From a bacterium (lineage in GTDB: Bacteria > Pseudomonadota > Alphaproteobacteria > Caulobacterales > Caulobacteraceae): 63,334 nt of DNA. The notes below the pieces were generated by a model, which was not told the DNA's origin, ran no database searches, and saw only the letters and a program-made list of their open reading frames with translations. The stretch is taken from positions 1 to 63,334 of the forward strand of contig JAVBXP010000050.1 of NCBI GenBank assembly GCA_030824495.1, in the 5' to 3' direction. Shown here in pieces: positions 9,853 to 18,855 of the stretch; position 1 is the stretch's first letter; every line of letters begins with the position of its first letter. The translations under genes and the position numbers were made by a program.

Positions 9853-11187
9853 ATGACGGCCGCGGAAACGGGGATCGACGCCCAGGCGCCGAGTGGATTT
9901 CTGACGCCGGGCCTCACGCCCGTTCAGCGTCTGCGCGCGATCCTCGGAGGTTCGGCCGGCAATCTGGTCGAGTGGTACGACTGGTTTGCGTACTCCTCCT
10001 TCACCCTCTATTTCGCCCATCACTTCTTTCCGAAGGGCGACCTGACCGCGCAGTTGCTGCAGGCTGCGGCCATCTTCGCGGTGGGTTTTCTGGCGCGGCC
10101 GATCGGTGCCTGGCTGATGGGCCTCTATGCCGACCGGGCGGGGCGCAAGGCGGCGCTCTCCCTCGCTGTGGCCATGATGTGCGCTGGGTCTCTGATCATC
10201 GCCGTCGCGCCTAGCTACGCCATGGTCGGCGCCACCGCGCCCGTCATCCTGCTACTGGCGCGCCTGCTGCAGGGGCTGTCAGTCGGCGGGGAGTACGGCG
10301 CCAGCGCCACCTATATGTCGGAGATGGCCGGCCGGGCGCGGCGCGGCTTCTGGTCCAGCTTTCAGTATGTGACCTTGATCATGGGCCAACTCCTGGCCTT
10401 GGCCGTGCTGATCGTCCTTCAGAACGTCATGGACAAGGCCGACCTGTTGGCCTGGGGTTGGCGCATCCCCTTCCTGATCGGCGCCGTGCTGGCGGTCGTG
10501 GTGTTCTGGATCCGCAGCAGCCTGGAGGAGAGCCCCTCGTTCCTGGCGTCCAAGCAGAGCGGCGCGCCCCGCTCCACCACCATGCTGCTGTTCATGAACC
10601 ACCCGCGCGAGAGCGCGATCATCTTCTGCCTGACGGCCGGCGGCTCGCTCGCCTTCTACGCCTACACGACCTACATGCAGAAGTTCCTGGTCAACACCTC
10701 GGGCTTCTCCAAGAACACCGCGACCACGATCACCGCGGCCGCCCTCTTCATCTTCATGTGCTGCCAGCCATTGTTCGGCTACCTCTCCGATCACCTGGGC
10801 CGCCACCGAACCATCGCCTTTGCGTTCGGCGCCGGCGCCCTGCTCACCTATCCGGCCATGAGCGCCATCGCCGGGACCGACAACGCCTTTGTCGCCTTTG
10901 GCCTGATGACCCTGCTATTGGTGGTGCTGTCCGGCTACACGTCAGTTAGCGCACTGGTGAAGGCCGAACTGTTCCCCGCCCACGTGCGCGCCCTGGGCGT
11001 CGCCCTGCCCTACGCCATCGCCAACGCCCTGTTCGGCGGCACGGCGGAATATGTTGCGCTGTGGTTCAAGCAGCAGGGTATGGAAAGCGGCTCCTACATC
11101 TATGTGTCGGCGATCATGGCCGTGGCGTTCATCGTCGCCGTGCGCCTGCGCAACACCAACCGCGAAAGCCTGATCACCGAGGACTGA
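9853..11187 (+). CDS. MHS-family MFS transporter (KgtP/ProP type)
   Basis: This 444-residue, 12-segment transporter belongs to the metabolite:H+ symporter branch of the major facilitators. The signature GNLVEWYDWFAYSSF (about 37-51) and GLYADRAGRKAALSLAV (loop 2-3), together with RLLQGLSVGGEYGASATYMSE (about 138-158), place it with alpha-ketoglutarate permease and related organic-acid and osmolyte symporters. The substrate is likely a small organic acid but cannot be assigned. The DUF599 gene begins five bases after its stop and is probably co-transcribed. Confidence 0.88.
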   Translation: MTAAETGIDAQAPSGFLTPGLTPVQRLRAILGGSAGNLVEWYDWFAYSSFTLYFAHHFFPKGDLTAQLLQAAAIFAVGFLARPIGAWLMGLYADRAGRKAALSLAVAMMCAGSLIIAVAPSYAMVGATAPVILLLARLLQGLSVGGEYGASATYMSEMAGRARRGFWSSFQYVTLIMGQLLALAVLIVLQNVMDKADLLAWGWRIPFLIGAVLAVVVFWIRSSLEESPSFLASKQSGAPRSTTMLLFMNHPRESAIIFCLTAGGSLAFYAYTTYMQKFLVNTSGFSKNTATTITAAALFIFMCCQPLFGYLSDHLGRHRTIAFAFGAGALLTYPAMSAIAGTDNAFVAFGLMTLLLVVLSGYTSVSALVKAELFPAHVRALGVALPYAIANALFGGTAEYVALWFKQQGMESGSYIYVSAIMAVAFIVAVRLRNTNRESLITED

Positions 11188-11191
11188 GGCC

Positions 11192-11899
11192 ATGGACATC
11201 CTTAAAGCCCTCTCCGTGTCCGACATGGTCGCCCTGGCGATCTTCGCGCTCGCCTGGATGGCCTATGAGCCGCTGCTGCACGCGGTCGGCGGCAATAAAG
11301 GCGTAATCAACACCGACATGACGGCGATCCGCGCGGCCTGGATGCGGACCATGGCGGCGCGCGAGAACAAGTTCATGGACGGCCAACTGCTGGGGCACAC
11401 CCTAAACTCGGCCTCGTTCTTCGCCTCCTCCAACCTGATCCTGATCGCGGCGGCGGCAGGCGTGCTGTTCGGCGGCGAAGGCGCCTTTCGCAGCGTGTCC
11501 AGCCTGATGGTCCTCAAAACCTCGTCGCGGCTGTTGTTCGAAGCCCAGATCGCCCTGGTCCTGCTGGCCCTGGCCCGCGGCCTGCTCGATTTCATCTGGG
11601 CGATCCGGCAGATGAACTACTGCCTGGCCGTGATCGGCGCGGCTCCGGAAACCGACGACAAGGCCTTCCAGCGCGCCTACGGCGACACCGCCGCTCGCCT
11701 GCTCAATCCGGCGCTATCGTCGTTCAACCGCGGTGTTCGGGGGTACTATTTCGCCCTTGCCGCCGCCGCATGGCTGTTTGGTCCGGCCGCCTTCATCCTC
11801 ACCACCCTGGCGGCGATTACTCTGCTGTTCACGCGCCAGCGCCGGTCTCCCGCCGCGCGGGCGGTCGGCGACCTGCGGCGGATGCTGGAAAAGCTCTAG
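11192..11899 (+). CDS. DUF599 family membrane protein
   Basis: This 235-residue membrane protein has about four hydrophobic segments (roughly 8-28, 70-90, 105-130 and 185-220) and the family stretches MRTMAARENKFMDGQLLGHT and FIWAIRQMNYCLAVIGAAP typical of DUF599. Function is unknown. It starts directly after the MHS transporter, so may be in its operon, and ends in a CTAG shared with the convergent MmcQ/YjbR gene. Confidence 0.75.
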   Translation: MDILKALSVSDMVALAIFALAWMAYEPLLHAVGGNKGVINTDMTAIRAAWMRTMAARENKFMDGQLLGHTLNSASFFASSNLILIAAAAGVLFGGEGAFRSVSSLMVLKTSSRLLFEAQIALVLLALARGLLDFIWAIRQMNYCLAVIGAAPETDDKAFQRAYGDTAARLLNPALSSFNRGVRGYYFALAAAAWLFGPAAFILTTLAAITLLFTRQRRSPAARAVGDLRRMLEKL

Positions 11900-12234
11900 G
11901 CCAGGCCGAGCTCGGCCCGCAGCTTGCGGGTCAGTTTCGCCGCGATCAGTTCGTGGGACGTCGCGAGCCAGCTAACGGCCTCGCCCGGCGTAAAGTTATC
12001 GAGATCGACCAGCACCCAATGGCCCTTGGCCAGATACGGCGCCTGGCGGCCGGGGCCGTCATCGGTCAGCACCATGAAGCCGATCTCTGTCACCTTGAAC
12101 GACAGGCCGCCCGCCAGGCCGCAGATCGCGAACACCTTGCCGCCGACCTTGTAGACATCGGCCCCGCCCCACTGAACGACCTTCGTCGCAGCCGGCAGCG
12201 CCATGGCTACGGCCTCCACGTCCTCACGGGTCAT
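11896..12234 (-). CDS. MmcQ/YjbR family protein
   Basis: This 112-residue single-domain protein of the MmcQ/YjbR fold is marked by the early [13 protein letters not shown], a central [16 protein letters not shown], and the C-terminal [17 protein letters not shown]. Members have a double-wing fold and were named DNA-binding by analogy. The biological role is unclear. The ATG at 12234 leaves 40 bases to the msrA stop upstream in the same direction. Confidence 0.8.
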   Translation of the reverse strand: MTREDVEAVAMALPAATKVVQWGGADVYKVGGKVFAICGLAGGLSFKVTEIGFMVLTDDGPGRQAPYLAKGHWVLVDLDNFTPGEAVSWLATSHELIAAKLTRKLRAELGLA

Positions 12235-12274
12235 GCCAGGCCGATGTCCGCGCCGTAACGGAAGTGCTCCGACA

Positions 12275-12928
12275 TCAAGCCTGGACGCCCACGCCGATCG
12301 GGCAGGTCACGCCGGTGCCGCCGATCCCGCAATAGCCGTTGGGGTTCTTGGCCAGGTACTGCTGGTGATAGTCCTCGGCGAAATAGAACTCCGGCGCCTC
12401 GGCGATCTCGGTGGTCACCGCGCCATAGCCCTTGTCAGACAGCGCCTGCTGGTAGGCCTGAAGCGAAGCCACGGCCGCAGAAGCCTGGGCGTCGTTGTGG
12501 ACATAGATGCCCGAGCGGTACTGGGTGCCGATGTCGTTGCCCTGGCGCATGCCCTGGGTCGGGTCATGGTTCTCCCAGAACACCTTCAGCAGGTCCTCAT
12601 AGGTGACCACGCGCGGATCATAGACCACGCGCACCGCCTCGGTATGACCGGTGCGACCGCTGCAGACCTCTTCATAGGTCGGGTTCGGCGTGATGCCGTT
12701 CACATAACCGACGGCCGTCACCCAGACTCCGGGAACTACCCAGAACTTGCGCTCCACGCCCCAGAAACAGCCCATCGCGAAGTCGGCGATTTCCAAGCCG
12801 TCCGGATAGGGACCCTTCAACGGCCGACCATTGATGAAATGGGTCTCGGCGGTGGGCAGCGGACTGGAGCGGCCCGGCAGGGCGGTGTCGATGGTCGGAA
12901 GGTCGAGGTTCTTTTTGGCGAAGAGCAT
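12275..12928 (-). CDS. msrA: Peptide methionine-S-sulfoxide reductase MsrA
   Basis: This 217-residue enzyme reduces methionine-S-sulfoxide in proteins and peptides. The active-site motif GCFWGVE (catalytic cysteine near residue 53), [16 protein letters not shown] and the C-terminal [14 protein letters not shown] with recycling cysteines are all present. The start [12 protein letters not shown] is the usual N-terminus of the family. The frame remains open about 60 codons further upstream, but that part lacks family features. It probably lies in the cytoplasm since no signal sequence is seen. Confidence 0.94.
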   Translation of the reverse strand: MLFAKKNLDLPTIDTALPGRSSPLPTAETHFINGRPLKGPYPDGLEIADFAMGCFWGVERKFWVVPGVWVTAVGYVNGITPNPTYEEVCSGRTGHTEAVRVVYDPRVVTYEDLLKVFWENHDPTQGMRQGNDIGTQYRSGIYVHNDAQASAAVASLQAYQQALSDKGYGAVTTEIAEAPEFYFAEDYHQQYLAKNPNGYCGIGGTGVTCPIGVGVQA

Positions 12929-13165
12929 GGGGGGCGCGCCTGATCGATGGGGTTTGGACCAGAACATAGGCGCCCCAAGCGGCGAATGCACGCGCCACGC
13001 CGCCGAGAGCACCTTGCCGCCACCCAGCAACGCCTTGCCAGGCAGGGCTTTGCGGCCTGAAATCGAAAAGCCTGTGCGTCGCGGCCTGACAGCGCTTGCT
13101 CGCGAGGACTTCATGAGTATATTGCGCGCCTTCCGCGAGGGGTCTCACCGCCTCTCAGGGCCTGT

Positions 13166-13255
13166 GGTGAGGTGGCGGAGTGGTCGATCGCGCACGCTTG
13201 GAAAGCGTGTTTACGGGAAACCGTAACGAGGGTTCGAATCCCTCTCTCACCGCCA
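13166..13255 (+). tRNA. tRNA-Ser (anticodon GGA)
   Basis: A full cloverleaf can be drawn. The acceptor GGTGAGG (13166-13172) pairs with TCTCACC (13245-13251), then discriminator G and an encoded CCA (13253-13255). The anticodon stem is CACGC/GCGTG around the loop TTGGAAA, giving anticodon GGA. A long variable arm TTTACGGGAAACCGTAACG is typical of tRNA-Ser. The T arm is GAGGG-TTCGAAT-CCCTC. Its 3' end is the integration target of the element that follows. Confidence 0.95.
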
Positions 13256-13262
13256 ACCCCTT
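13239..13262. repeat. Left attachment site (attL) in the tRNA-Ser 3' end
   Basis: This 24-bp direct repeat is identical to 20682-20705. It spans the T-arm end, acceptor 3' strand, discriminator, CCA and seven following bases. That is the usual place of the core site for tyrosine integrases. Confidence 0.85.
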
Positions 13263-13358
13263 CCCGCCTCATAGGCCACAAGGGAAATCAGTAAAAATCA
13301 GCCACTTAGAATGACCAAGCGCCGACTGCCTGCTACACTTGATACGGAGCAGACGGCT

Positions 13359-14924
13359 ATGGCCACGGGCCTCATTCGGCGCAATGGGCGGTACTCCACC
13401 CGACGTGTAATCCCTCTGGATTTGCAGGCCCATTATGGGCGCAGAGAGTTAGTCAGGGCGCTGGGAACAGCAGACCCTTTGGAAGCCCGGACCCAGCACG
13501 CTCGTATGTGGGTCGCGCTCAATGATGAGTTCCAAGCCGCCCGCAAAAAGCTAACCGCTGAAGCTGCGCTTCCAGCCGCCAGTCAGGGTCCGCGAAGGCC
13601 AGATCCGTGGGAGACGATCAGCGACGAGCAGTTCGCCCATGAGATGGAGCAGCTTGAGCTTCGCAATGACGACATCGCGAGCGATGAGCACGAGTTCGAG
13701 AGCCGCGAAGGGCTGCGACGCCAGCTTGAGGCGCGCTTGCTTGACCCGAAGGCCGACCTATCACCAGAGCAATCTGCACTGCGTGACATCGTTCAGGCTA
13801 GTGCTTACCGAGCCGCTGTAGCTGAAGAGCAAGCCGCGATAGCAAGGTCAGGGGCTAAGCGACCTAACCTCCACGTCCAGGCATCTGACGCGGCACCATC
13901 GCGGGCGGCCGTGACGACTGGCCTTTCCCTTTCAGGAGTCGTGGACCGTTGGGCCGCTGAGAACCAGCCGAAGGCCCGGACTGTCACACGCACCCGCAAC
14001 ATCATTGATCGGTTTGAGGCGGTGAACGGCAAGCTGGCGGTTCAGGACGTGACGAAGCATCACGTGCTGGCGTTCAAGGATGCTTTAGTCGCTCAAGGCC
14101 AGAGCCCAGCCAACATCAACGTCATGATCCCCATGCTCGGGACCGTGTTCAACTATGCGGCGGATAAGCTGCATCTGATCCAAATCAGCCCTGCGGCTAA
14201 GATTAGGGTGACAGACAAGCGGAAGGCCAAAGACAAGCGCCGAGGCTTTGAAGTCCACGAACTCAACGCGATTATGGCCAGCCCCGTCTATGCCGATGGC
14301 TTGAGGCCCGCTGCGGGTGGTGGAGAGGCTGCCTATTGGTTGCCCCTGCTCGCACTTTACACCGGCGCACGACAGACGGAGCTAGGGCAGCTTCACCCGG
14401 AAGATATTGTTGAGGAGACCTACTCCGACGCGGATGGGCAGGAGCACGCCGCCTGGGTCATGCGGATTGTTGAAAACCCCGACCGGGGACAGTTCGTAAA
14501 GAATGAGGGCAGTGAACGCCGTGTTCCGATCCACGCCGATCTGGTCGCTCTTGGTTTTCTCCGGTTCGCAACGGCGGCGAAGCTGGCGGGCCGATCCCGG
14601 CTTTTCGACAAGATCGTACCCAACTCCGTCGGCGAACTAATGGGCAACTGGTCCAAGTGGTTTGGTCGCTACCGTCGCGTTGAGTGTGGGCTGACAGGGA
14701 AAGACACGCCCTTCCACTCATTCCGACACAGCTTCAAGCAATTCGCTCGCCTCTCCCTAATACCCAACGACGTGCACAATGAGTTCACGGGGCACGAGAC
14801 AGGCGACGTAGCCGACGCCTATGGCGGACTGTCCTATCCCCTCGCTCCGTTGGTTGATGCGATGGGAAAGTACCGGGTGCCGGGCTTCAAGTTGCCTGCA
14901 TCGCCACCCGGCCTAGCGACCTAG
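13359..14924 (+). CDS. Tyrosine-type site-specific integrase
   Basis: This enzyme of 521 residues would catalyse integration and excision of the element. The N-terminus MATGLIRRNGRYSTRRVIP is the small basic domain common in alphaproteobacterial integrases, followed by a core-binding domain (about 185-280) and a catalytic domain (about 300-500). The catalytic residues can be placed: R338 (YTGARQTELG), H453 and R456 (HSFRHS), H479 (GHETGD) and Y488 (ADAYGG). An in-frame ATG at 13311 exists, but GGAG ten bases before 13359 favours the shorter form. Its stop shares CTAG with the convergent frameshifted gene. Confidence 0.95.
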   Translation: MATGLIRRNGRYSTRRVIPLDLQAHYGRRELVRALGTADPLEARTQHARMWVALNDEFQAARKKLTAEAALPAASQGPRRPDPWETISDEQFAHEMEQLELRNDDIASDEHEFESREGLRRQLEARLLDPKADLSPEQSALRDIVQASAYRAAVAEEQAAIARSGAKRPNLHVQASDAAPSRAAVTTGLSLSGVVDRWAAENQPKARTVTRTRNIIDRFEAVNGKLAVQDVTKHHVLAFKDALVAQGQSPANINVMIPMLGTVFNYAADKLHLIQISPAAKIRVTDKRKAKDKRRGFEVHELNAIMASPVYADGLRPAAGGGEAAYWLPLLALYTGARQTELGQLHPEDIVEETYSDADGQEHAAWVMRIVENPDRGQFVKNEGSERRVPIHADLVALGFLRFATAAKLAGRSRLFDKIVPNSVGELMGNWSKWFGRYRRVECGLTGKDTPFHSFRHSFKQFARLSLIPNDVHNEFTGHETGDVADAYGGLSYPLAPLVDAMGKYRVPGFKLPASPPGLAT

Positions 14925-15602
14925 ATTTGAGAGGGTGGCAGGTCGGGGCCAACAACATGCCCCTGAAGGAGCGTTCGCGCCCTTCCGTGCGAGCCGGTGT
15001 TGAACGTCTGCGCCCACTTATCTTGCTTGGTCGCTAAGCCCATGCCTGCAAATGGCGAGACCTGGGACTGCGCGTTGATCGCGCCCTCTTCTCTCAATTC
15101 CACCTCGCTCTCTCGCTTCGCCTGGAAGGCGGGCTGAGAGGGCTGATTGGTGCTCGCCGCCATCGCTGCGCTTACCAAGCCATCGGCGGGAATGAAGCCC
15201 AACGCAGTCTCCAACTGCCTCTGCGCTCATGGTCCCGTCAGCAAGTTCACCGCTGCGCACCGACAGCGCCACGCTGTCTTGAGCCATCATCGGACCTAGC
15301 GCCGAGATGGCCGCGTCATTGCCAGTAGCGATGTATTCGTTGAGGGCCTGATCGTACTTCGCCACGGTGGCATCATCGCTTGCGTGGATCAGGCGGGTGA
15401 TCTTCCCAATCGCCGCACCAACCTCAGGCTGGCCCGCAACGAACTCATTCAGGGCGCGCTCGAACGCTTTGGCCGGTGGGTAGCCCTGACCTTTGTATTC
15501 ACTCGCCCAGTTGTGGACGGTCTGAGCGTCGTAGCCCTCTGCGTAGATCAAGCTGAGCGCGGCGTTGACCTTGACGCGCTGTCTATTCGTTAGGCCCGCC
15601 AT
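14921..15602 (-). pseudogene. Frameshifted gene of unknown function in the element
   Basis: From the ATG at 15602 (AAGGAG six bases upstream) a protein-like frame runs MAGLTNRQRVKVNAALSLIY and on to GELADGTMSAE. It then changes into an arginine-rich, shadow-like sequence. The neighbouring frame continues naturally from about 15222 as QLETALGFIPADGLVSAAM and ends at 14921. One extra G in a GAGGCAG context near 15222 explains the break. The rejoined product would be about 226 residues. It could be a true mutation, a sequencing error or a programmed shift. No family is recognised. It is the last gene of the operon that starts at 17040. Confidence 0.6.
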
Positions 15603-16161
15603 GGGGTTCTCCTTCAAAAATTTTCGTAATGGCCTGCCGGGCAAGCTGACGTTGATGCTCGCTGACAGCGGCCGAGTGGATGACTTGGTGCGTGTGCTGA
15701 ATGGCCTTGATCAGGCCGGGGCAACCCTGGGCCTGCCATTCGGACATGAGGGCCAGGACTGTCCCCCGCGTCGCCTCGCGTTCCCCATTGGGGCGTCGTT
15801 CGTGGAGTGAGGGCGGCGGCCTACCTGATAGGACAGGGATGCGCAGACGCACGCGCTGCTCCCGCCAGTGTTGGCTCAACGCCCTGACTTCAGGGCCTGT
15901 GCTCGCCTCACGCCGCATGAGCCACGTGCTCAGCGCGCTATGCACCGCCTCCTCAACTGCTGCTGAGCCGTGCGCCCCGCATCGCGCGCGAAGTTGGTCT
16001 AGCGTGGTCGCTTGGTAGTCCACTGGTACGTACCGGCTTCGGGGGCTCCGAGCCTTCGGCGCTGTGGGGACATGGGCCAGAGCGTCGTCAATGCGCTGAT
16101 CGTGTGCGGCGTCTCTCCGAAGGGCGCTTAGGGTGCGAGCCGCGCTCGATCTCTCACTCAC
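15583..16161 (-). CDS. Element protein of unknown function (192 aa)
   Basis: The GTG at 16161 overlaps the TGA of the upstream gene as GTGA, so translational coupling is likely; a longer ATG form from 16227 would overlap that gene by 70 bases and is less likely. The product is basic and helical with no membrane segment. Its second half contains ATRGTVLALMSEWQAQGCPG and QRQLARQAITKIFEGEP. I do not recognise the family. Its 3' end overlaps the start of the frameshifted gene by 20 bases. Confidence 0.55.
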   Translation of the reverse strand: MSERSSAARTLSALRRDAAHDQRIDDALAHVPTAPKARSPRSRYVPVDYQATTLDQLRARCGAHGSAAVEEAVHSALSTWLMRREASTGPEVRALSQHWREQRVRLRIPVLSGRPPPSLHERRPNGEREATRGTVLALMSEWQAQGCPGLIKAIQHTHQVIHSAAVSEHQRQLARQAITKIFEGEPHGGPNE

Positions 16162-16682
16162 TCCGCAGAGGGACCGGTGAAGTACCCACGCTTTAGCCCA
16201 GCGAAGTAGATCGAAAAGGCGTCCCATGCATCCGATGGGTTCAGCGCCATGATCTTCGCGGGGATGCGCGAAGGGTGCTTGTCTAGCAGGTAGTTGAACG
16301 CCTCGCCGGGGAGCGCCGTGAAACTGCCAAACACGATGGTCTTAGGTGCGTTCTCCCAGCCGTTCCATTCGCGCCGAGTGACGTTGATCCGGTAGATGTT
16401 GTGCATGATGTTGTCGCCGGACTGCGTGATCTCTTCCTCAACGTTGATGTCGATAAAGTTGGCGTACATCGCATCTCGTTGAGCGATGACATCAGCGGCA
16501 TTGCGCTCCGCCAATTGCTCTTGTGCTACTCGCAGTTCGACGGTCAGGCGCTTTTCATCGGCTTCGGCGTCCTTAAGACGGCGCAAGGTCACGACATCAG
16601 CGCGAGCTTGGTTCAGTTCGGCCGCGAGACGTTCAACATCATCGGTAAGCTGAGCGCGGTCGCGGGTCTTGTTGAGGTTCAT
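16158..16682 (-). CDS. Coiled-coil element protein of unknown function (174 aa)
   Basis: The first 75 residues (from MNLNKTRDRAQLTDDVERLA) have strong heptad-like spacing of leucine and alanine with many charged residues, which suggests a coiled coil. The C-terminal 95 residues form a compact-looking domain containing INVTRREWNGWENAPKTIVF and NPSDAWDAFSIYFAGLKRGY. No family is recognised. It is second in the element's leftward operon and coupled to the next gene through a GTGA overlap. Confidence 0.6.
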   Translation of the reverse strand: MNLNKTRDRAQLTDDVERLAAELNQARADVVTLRRLKDAEADEKRLTVELRVAQEQLAERNAADVIAQRDAMYANFIDINVEEEITQSGDNIMHNIYRINVTRREWNGWENAPKTIVFGSFTALPGEAFNYLLDKHPSRIPAKIMALNPSDAWDAFSIYFAGLKRGYFTGPSAE

Positions 16683-16707
16683 GCTTGGTCCTTATTCGGG
16701 CTGCTAA

Positions 16708-17040
16708 TCAGCCGGGAAATGTTTGGGTGAAGAGGTCAGAGCGCCGAGCCAGCTTGGCCTTGCCCTTAGCGACAGCAGCCGAGAGGCGGTGCTCGCCGAG
16801 GGGGTCAGACCCGACATGCTTAGGTGCAGCGCGTGCGCCCTGGTCGGCCTGGTAAGCCGCAGCTACAGCGCGTGAGGGTGCAGGGCCGGGAGGCTTGCGC
16901 GTTGCATACTCGGGAAGAGGGATGCGCAGCATTTCGAGCGCAGCGCGTAGGCCGATCATCACTCGGCGATCAGCGTGGATGAAGTAGTCGCGTGCAGCGG
17001 CAGACGCCACGATGTCATCGTTGACGGTATAGGTCGCCAT
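16708..17040 (-). CDS. Small element protein of unknown function (110 aa)
   Basis: The ATG at 17040 has AAGGAG eight bases upstream; an earlier GTG in frame would sit directly against that site and is rejected. The product starts MATYTVNDDIVASAAARDYF and has a proline-rich middle (TRKPPGPAPSRAVAAAYQ). No membrane segment or known motif is seen. It is the first gene of the leftward four-gene operon. Confidence 0.55.
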   Translation of the reverse strand: MATYTVNDDIVASAAARDYFIHADRRVMIGLRAALEMLRIPLPEYATRKPPGPAPSRAVAAAYQADQGARAAPKHVGSDPLGEHRLSAAVAKGKAKLARRSDLFTQTFPG

Positions 17041-17853
17041 TCCTGGCACTCCTTAGATTTTTGGTGAGGGTGCACGCGGGACAAATCGGTCCGATCGGTG
17101 CAGAGGATTAAGACGGATAGGTCTCGCGCTTAGGCGCACAGACATCCTCTTTGATGAGCAGCATGAGTTGAACGGCCTGCTACCGCCAAGCGCAGTACCG
17201 TCTACCAACCTTGGTTAGACCAAGCGGAACGCCATCTCTAAGCCAAGCACGACCTTAGAGTTTTCAATCTAGCGTTCATGCTGCTCATAAAAGGGGGTGT
17301 ATTATTTAGGGCGATCATCCGCCTATGGGTTAATCCCATTATTAAACCGGGTTTATCCCTATCTATTATATATTGATCGAAGATTTGATGAGTTGGGTTG
17401 AGTTCTGTCGGTCCCCTCCCTGCGATAGATGCAGCATTTGCATCTCCTGGGATTAGGTCCGGGCTTCCTGTTTGATCGTGAGTTTGATCGAGCGGGTTTG
17501 AGCCTGTCGGTTGACCTCGACTAGCCGAAGCTAATCCCCTCGGCTTACGCCTAATGAGGTCATGCAAGTTTGAGCCATGCCAGGGCTGCGCTATTGCGCC
17601 GTAAATTGAGGGTCGATTGAGTTCTTTGGAATACCCGCCAGGACCATGAGGTCAGATCGGGGAGTGGGCAGTTCTGCTCGTTGGTATCGAAATCCGGCCA
17701 ACGACGTTTCCCTGTGCCTGATGGTATCAAAACTCCCAGATGCGTCCCGCCCCATATAGGCCCGCTGAGCGCCGTCAGGGGACCGGCGCCACAGACCTAG
17801 CGCGCATACGGAGAAGCCCGCCACGGACCAGCCCAGCCCCGGCATGGCGACGC
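17041..17853. other. Gap with degenerate repeats and a doubtful 109-codon frame
   Basis: This stretch lies between the small-gene operon and the serine recombinase. It is AT-rich around 17300-17400, where promoters for the leftward operon may lie. A leftward frame at 17238-17567 would encode 109 residues with two related peptides (PTGSNPLDQTHDQ and PTELNPTHQIFDQ), reflecting an imperfect direct repeat in the DNA. It has no ribosome-binding site, so coding is doubtful. A further leftward frame at 17591-17899 overlaps the recombinase and is probably not a gene. Confidence 0.3.
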
Positions 17854-18561
17854 TTAGCCAGCCCGGTCCAGAACCCGCTTCACCGCCATTGGCGTCCATG
17901 CCTTGCCCCGCGCCGTTTGCACCTGCATGGCGTTCAAGCGGTCGGCCAGGACAGCCAGGGATGGTGAGCCCTCGGACTGCACTTCCCGGATGGTGGGGAG
18001 AACCCGGGCGGCAAACGCATCGGCCTTTTCTCGTAGCGCCTGAGTGCCCAAATCGGGCCTGCTGACCGTCAACCCCCTCGGGCTTCCAAGGCGCGTCAGG
18101 GTCCGCCCTGAGCGCCGGGAAACGTATTCCTCGCCAGCATCGAGCTTCGCCTTGATGGAACCCATGGCCGCCTTTGTACGCGCCGAGATGGCCTCGCGCT
18201 CCTGCTGAGCGACCGCCGCCATAATGTGCACCGTGAGCCGGTTCGCTGTCGGCATGTCGCAGGCGACAAAATCCACGCCTTGCTCCATCAAGCCCGATAG
18301 GAAGTGGACGTTGCGGCTCAGGCGATCCAGCTTGGCGATGAGGAGCTTTGCGCCAGTTAAACGGCAGCGCTCCATGGCGCGCGCCAACTCTGGCCTGTCG
18401 GAGCGCTTGCCGCTCTCGACCTCCTCAAACTCACCGATAAGCTCCCACGCCCCGCCATTTAGATAATCGCGGACAGCCTGTCGCTGGGCATCCAAACCAA
18501 GCCCTGATGCGCCCTGCTTGGCCGTAGATACGCGGTAGTAAGCGACGAACTTCCCGTCCAT
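17854..18561 (-). CDS. Serine recombinase (resolvase/invertase family)
   Basis: This 235-residue protein has the resolvase N-terminal catalytic domain: VAYYRVSTAKQ with the nucleophile at serine 12 and arginine 10, then LDRLSRN (about 77-83) and a long helix rich in charged residues (QQEREAISARTKAAM, about 118-132). The C-terminal part, SPSLAVLADRLNAMQVQTA to the end, resembles the DNA-binding region of this family. It is a small-type serine recombinase rather than a large integrase. Its role inside an element that has its own tyrosine integrase is unclear. A 12-bp palindrome lies just before its start. Confidence 0.88.
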   Translation of the reverse strand: MDGKFVAYYRVSTAKQGASGLGLDAQRQAVRDYLNGGAWELIGEFEEVESGKRSDRPELARAMERCRLTGAKLLIAKLDRLSRNVHFLSGLMEQGVDFVACDMPTANRLTVHIMAAVAQQEREAISARTKAAMGSIKAKLDAGEEYVSRRSGRTLTRLGSPRGLTVSRPDLGTQALREKADAFAARVLPTIREVQSEGSPSLAVLADRLNAMQVQTARGKAWTPMAVKRVLDRAG

Positions 18562-18572
18562 ATCATCCCTCC

Positions 18573-18584
18573 ATACGTTCGTAT
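18573..18584. promoter_or_regulatory. Palindrome before the serine recombinase
   Basis: The arms ATACG and CGTAT flank TT, 11 bases upstream of the recombinase ATG. The position suits autoregulation or a recombinase-binding half-site pair. This is inferred from symmetry alone. Confidence 0.3.
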
Positions 18585-18703
18585 CGAGATTTGATATGGC
18601 GGCTCGGTTGCTGCGTCAACGTTTATCGATCTAACCACCCCGGTTAACCATCCAACAATCGCGGCTGTTCATAAGTATGACCACGGCATTAACGGAGGAC
18701 GCT

Positions 18704-18796
18704 ATGATCGTGCTGGACCCAGACCTGTTGGCCGCTCTGGCAGCCCTTGTGACGGCCACCGCCGCACTAGTTTGGGCGATCAGGCGCAGGCCATGA
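18704..18796 (+). CDS. Thirty-residue single-span membrane protein
   Basis: The frame reads MIVLDPDLLAALAALVTATA and ends ALVWAIRRRP. It is one hydrophobic helix with an acidic N-terminus and a triple-arginine C-terminus, so the N-terminus probably faces outward. GGAGGA five bases upstream is a near-ideal ribosome-binding site and favours this ATG over one nine codons earlier. Similar tiny membrane proteins occur in phages and islands. Function is unknown. Confidence 0.55.
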   Translation: MIVLDPDLLAALAALVTATAALVWAIRRRP

Positions 18797-18855
18797 CCAC
18801 CCCACGGGGTAATACGCGCCTTAGAGTTTCAGAGGGGCGACTTCACGTAAGGACA

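Noticed and set aside
11896..12234. Reading the MmcQ/YjbR protein as a transcription factor
   Set aside because: The DNA-binding label comes from fold similarity only, and nothing in the sequence shows a regulatory role.
17300..17400. A possible CtrA-type pair of TTAA boxes in the AT-rich gap
   Set aside because: The two TTAA units are eight bases apart rather than seven and lack the trailing C, so they do not match the consensus.
17591..17899. A 102-codon leftward frame after the serine recombinase
   Set aside because: It overlaps the recombinase 3' end, lacks a ribosome-binding site and shows no protein-like pattern.
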